Assembly: GCF_019091085.1 (NCBI RefSeq)
Contig: NZ_JAGXJY010000012.1
Location: 1 to 64,000, forward strand
Length of the DNA: 64,000 nt
Origin: Mesorhizobium sp. GbtcB19
GTDB taxonomy: Bacteria > Pseudomonadota > Alphaproteobacteria > Rhizobiales > Rhizobiaceae
Reading direction: 5' to 3'
A program made the position numbers and the translations under genes. Numbering within the stretch: position 1 is the stretch's first letter; every line of letters starts with the position of its first letter. Under the pieces are notes generated by a model. It was not told the origin of the DNA. It made no database searches and saw only the letters and a list, made by a program, of their open reading frames with translations. This document shows positions 61,775 through 64,000 of the stretch, in pieces.

Positions 61775-61820
61775 CGACGACTCTCTTGTTCAGTGCTGAG
61801 ATATGAGGTCTCGGTGCTTT

Positions 61821-61868
61821 ACCCTACATAAAAACGTTCTATCGTCAAGTATTGATGTTTGAAACATC
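61821..61868 (-). promoter_or_regulatory. promoter and operator of the XRE-hyf operon
   Basis: On the minus strand: a perfect palindrome with GATGTTT / AAACATC arms (61854-61868, one-base centre), then TTGACG (61843-61848), a 16-bp spacer and TAGGGT (61821-61826). The palindrome borders the -35 element, a typical place for XRE binding. Confidence 0.5.
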
Positions 61869-61965
61869 TATGTTGATGGCAGCAGCCAAGGCGGAGCCCC
61901 TCGGGCGCTTGCTCGGCGCCTGATTGTTCGACCGGCGCCGAAGCGCCGTCGTCCGGAAGGACGCT

Positions 61966-62622
61966 TCAGCGCTCAGCCGAGTAGGCCAGCGCCAGGATGC
62001 GTGGAGAGGTGGCAAAGCGCACGGTCAGGCGCCGGCCGAATGAGGTGACGGCCTCGCCGCGGCCGACATCCACCGCGATGTCCTCAAAGCCCAGCACGCG
62101 GCCGTCGAGCGGAAACGACGCCTTGTAGGCCGCCTCCTTGACCGCGAACAGGATGCGGCCGCCCAGCTTCGGGTCGAGATCGCCCAGGCGGTCTTGCGGC
62201 GCGGCGACGACGGCAAGAAGGTCGTGGGGCAATGGCAAGGCGGGCTCGATGTCGACGCCGACGCTTTTGATCGAGTCGGATCGCGCGGCGACGGCCACGG
62301 CCATCGCGTCGTCATGCGCGATCGAGCCGACAATGCCGGCCGGCCAGATCGGGTTTCCCGATTGGCCGCGCAATATTGAGAGATCAACGCACTCCAGGCG
62401 CCGCAGCAATTCGTGCGCGATGTTGCGGCCCGCCCCCGTGGCGGCGCGCGCGCCGGGTTCGCGCGTGGCCATCGAGGCGTTTTCCTCCGGCAGCAAATAC
62501 TGCTCGTCGCCGGCTTGGATATGACGGCAGCCGATGCTGAGGCCGGGTGGCGCGAGGCCGGCCAATGCCTGCTCGACGGCGCGTTCGATGCTTGCTGACG
62601 TGCCTTGCGGCCGGGTGCTCAA
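61966..62622 (-). CDS. 4'-phosphopantetheinyl transferase (Sfp/EntD type)
   Basis: 218 residues from TTG 62622, with a GGCGGA-type Shine-Dalgarno. Core motifs: VGSIAHDDAMAVAVA, the VGVDIEPALPL Mg-site and FAVKEAAYKASFP with the conserved K-E-A-xYK. It activates carrier domains of NRPS, PKS or FAS by adding phosphopantetheine. Placed behind the Pls/PosA-like NRPS and a GNAT, it probably serves that synthetase. Confidence 0.93.
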   Translation of the reverse strand: MSTRPQGTSASIERAVEQALAGLAPPGLSIGCRHIQAGDEQYLLPEENASMATREPGARAATGAGRNIAHELLRRLECVDLSILRGQSGNPIWPAGIVGSIAHDDAMAVAVAARSDSIKSVGVDIEPALPLPHDLLAVVAAPQDRLGDLDPKLGGRILFAVKEAAYKASFPLDGRVLGFEDIAVDVGRGEAVTSFGRRLTVRFATSPRILALAYSAER

Positions 62623-62626
62623 CGCT

Positions 62627-63097
62627 CTATCCGCCCAGTTCGAGCACGGCGATCATCTCGTCGTCTTGGTCCAGTCCCTGCTCGACGAAACCGAAGCCGG
62701 CGTAAAGCCGGCGCGCCGCCTCGTTCTCCGGCTCATAGCAGATCAGAACACGGCGGACGTGGCTGAGCCGGGCAATCTCTTCCAGCGCCTTGGCGACGGC
62801 GGCACGGCCAAGGCCTTTGCCCTGCTCGCGACGGTCGATCATGAAGCGATAGATGATCGCCTCGTCATCGTCCTCGGGCGCGCTGTACATCAGAAATCCG
62901 ACGACGCGCCCGGCGGCGACCACCGCCCGGGCGATCGCCTCGTCGTCCTGCCGGGCCTCGGCCAGCGATTCGGCGTTGGATGCGACGAACCCCTGCTGCT
63001 CCGGCAACAGTTCGAGCGCCCGTATCGCCGCCCGGTTGCCCTTGCCGACAGGCTCCAGGGCAACCGGCTGGCCGCTCGTGCCGGCGGGACGCGTCAC
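62627..63097 (-). CDS. GNAT-family N-acetyltransferase (SpeG/Blt-like)
   Basis: 156 residues from ATG 63097, overlapping the upstream synthetase stop. The acetyl-CoA motif is IDRREQGKGLGRAAVAKALE, with CYEPENEAARRLYAGFGFVEQG at the C-terminus, as in polyamine (SpeG/BltD) acetyltransferases. In this cluster it may act on an amine substrate or product of the synthetase, or give self-protection. Confidence 0.9.
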   Translation of the reverse strand: MTRPAGTSGQPVALEPVGKGNRAAIRALELLPEQQGFVASNAESLAEARQDDEAIARAVVAAGRVVGFLMYSAPEDDDEAIIYRFMIDRREQGKGLGRAAVAKALEEIARLSHVRRVLICYEPENEAARRLYAGFGFVEQGLDQDDEMIAVLELGG

Positions 63098-64000
63098 GGG
63101 GCGTGCCCGATTTCCATCGCGCGCGCATCGATCGGCGTCACCACGCCATAGAGCTTCGCCGGGTTGCCGCGCCAGACCGTGTTCGGCTCGAGCACCTCGC
63201 CCTTCATGACGAAGCAGTCGACGTCGGCCACCGATCCCTCACCCATCACCACCGCGTAGTGGACGAAGGAGGATGGCGCCAGCGTGCAGCCATTGCCGAT
63301 GCGGATGTAGTCGGACTTGAACGCGCCTTCCTCCAGCGAGTGCGGCTGGATCACGCAGCCTTCGTTGAGCGTCACGTCGTCGCCGATCTCCACCAGCGAC
63401 CGCTCGGTGATGATGCTGCCGCCGTCATAGAGCCGCAGCCCGACCTTCACCCCCAGCATGCGCAGGATGATCGGCCGGAACGGGGTGCCGGTGAACAGAC
63501 CCATGATCGGCGAGTCGGACAGCTTCCAGTGACGTTCGTGCCGCCAGAAGACCGGGTCGTAGATCGTCGCCATCCTGGGCTTCAGCCGGCGGAAGCCGAG
63601 GCTGGCGCGCTCCAGGAAGATGTAGAACGGGATGCCGATCGCCGTGGTCAGCATCACCGCCACGAACATCGCCGTCGCCCCCCATTCGGTATAGTAGTTG
63701 AGCGCGCGGTCCCAGATGGCGAGCGTCAGGAACAGGACCAGCCACTGCGCGGCCACGAACATCAGCGCGGTGACGAGGTTGTGCAGGTTCTTGAGCGGCA
63801 GGCGACGGCTGCGCTCCTTGTCGGAGATCAGTCCGAGAAGCTCCTTGTCGCGATTGACCATGCGCGGAATCTCGAAGGGCGGCGAGCCCAGAAGCCCGAC
63901 ATTCTCGCGCATCGGGCCGTCCACCGGCACGTGCACCTTGGTGCCCAGCAGGCAATTGTCGCCGACGCGGGAATCCGGTGAATAGATGATGTTGTTGCCG
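63094..64000 (-). CDS. 3' end of a Pls/PosA-family non-ribosomal peptide synthetase (partial)
   Basis: The frame runs off the right edge: upstream of residue VHVPVDGP it continues as NNIIYSPDSRVGDNCLLGT. It shows hydrophobic segments (VTALMFVAAQWLVLFLTLAIW; AMFVAVMLTTAIGIPFYIF) and then left-handed beta-helix-like repeats (GDDVTLNEGCVIQPHSLEEG; IGNGCTLAPSSFVHYAVVMG). This membrane plus LbH-like tandem C-terminus is what I recall from Pls/PosA synthetases (poly-lysine type). The adenylation domain must lie beyond the window. The adjacent phosphopantetheinyl transferase supports the call. Confidence 0.72.
   Translation of the reverse strand, partial: GNNIIYSPDSRVGDNCLLGTKVHVPVDGPMRENVGLLGSPPFEIPRMVNRDKELLGLISDKERSRRLPLKNLHNLVTALMFVAAQWLVLFLTLAIWDRALNYYTEWGATAMFVAVMLTTAIGIPFYIFLERASLGFRRLKPRMATIYDPVFWRHERHWKLSDSPIMGLFTGTPFRPIILRMLGVKVGLRLYDGGSIITERSLVEIGDDVTLNEGCVIQPHSLEEGAFKSDYIRIGNGCTLAPSSFVHYAVVMGEGSVADVDCFVMKGEVLEPNTVWRGNPAKLYGVVTPIDARAMEIGHAP

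Overview
The window reads as a chromosomal segment of an alphaproteobacterium of the order Rhizobiales, most probably Mesorhizobium or a close Phyllobacteriaceae relative. The basis is uniformly high GC, the rhizobial core genes rpmH-rnpA-yidC, engB, argB and dapD all on the minus strand in one order, several families of rhizobial intergenic palindromic repeats, and the general protein content. The assignment rests on recognition of sequences, not on a search.

Layout. 0-3 kb: end of an IS5-type transposase, two small membrane proteins, dapD, and a LOG-family protein divergent from dapD. 3-7 kb: a NarL-type response regulator and a short sensorless histidine kinase, divergent from three tandem genes for secreted Asn-Gly repeat proteins. 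7-15 kb: a HAD nucleotidase, a diguanylate cyclase, a 52-residue Tat-signal protein coupled to a GMC oxidoreductase behind a sigma-54-like site, a MarR regulator, phenylalanine hydroxylase with a divergent Lrp regulator, and a BchE-like B12/radical-SAM protein with a TTG start. 15-29 kb: argB, an amidase, an ECF sigma / RskA anti-sigma / fasciclin / Tat-MsrB module, an EmrAB-type efflux pair with a divergent TetR and two matching operators, a membrane-less FtsK, and a TPR protein. 29-37 kb: engB coupled to a CatB-like acyltransferase, a second EmrAB-type operon with a possible MarR relic in front, and yidC-rnpA-rpmH with a clear sigma-70 promoter.

37-54 kb: a sensor kinase, tRNA-Arg(ACG), a beta-propeller-like unknown, two AraC regulators, a RibD/DHFR-like protein, a 1597-residue autotransporter with 23 exact 63-bp units, an MFS transporter, a tight three-gene NrtR-like NUDIX / SPFH / NAD-kinase-like operon, and an isochorismatase/SnoaL pair with a divergent LysR. 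54-62 kb: a seven-gene overlapping operon (XRE regulator plus HyfB, C, E, F, G and I homologues) whose large subunit lacks the nickel-iron cysteines, so it looks like an energy-converting-hydrogenase-related (Ehr) complex rather than a hydrogenase. 62-64 kb: GNAT and phosphopantetheinyl transferase genes behind the 3' end of what appears to be a Pls/PosA-type non-ribosomal peptide synthetase.

The most interesting candidates are the NrtR-SPFH-NADK-like operon, the Asn-Gly repeat secretome with its own two-component pair, the Ehr complex, and a dispersed two-hairpin repeat whose stem arms change together between copies. The conserved minus-strand core genes, contiguous in related genomes as far as I recall, are here pulled apart over about 35 kb by plus- and minus-strand accessory modules, many bordered by those repeats.
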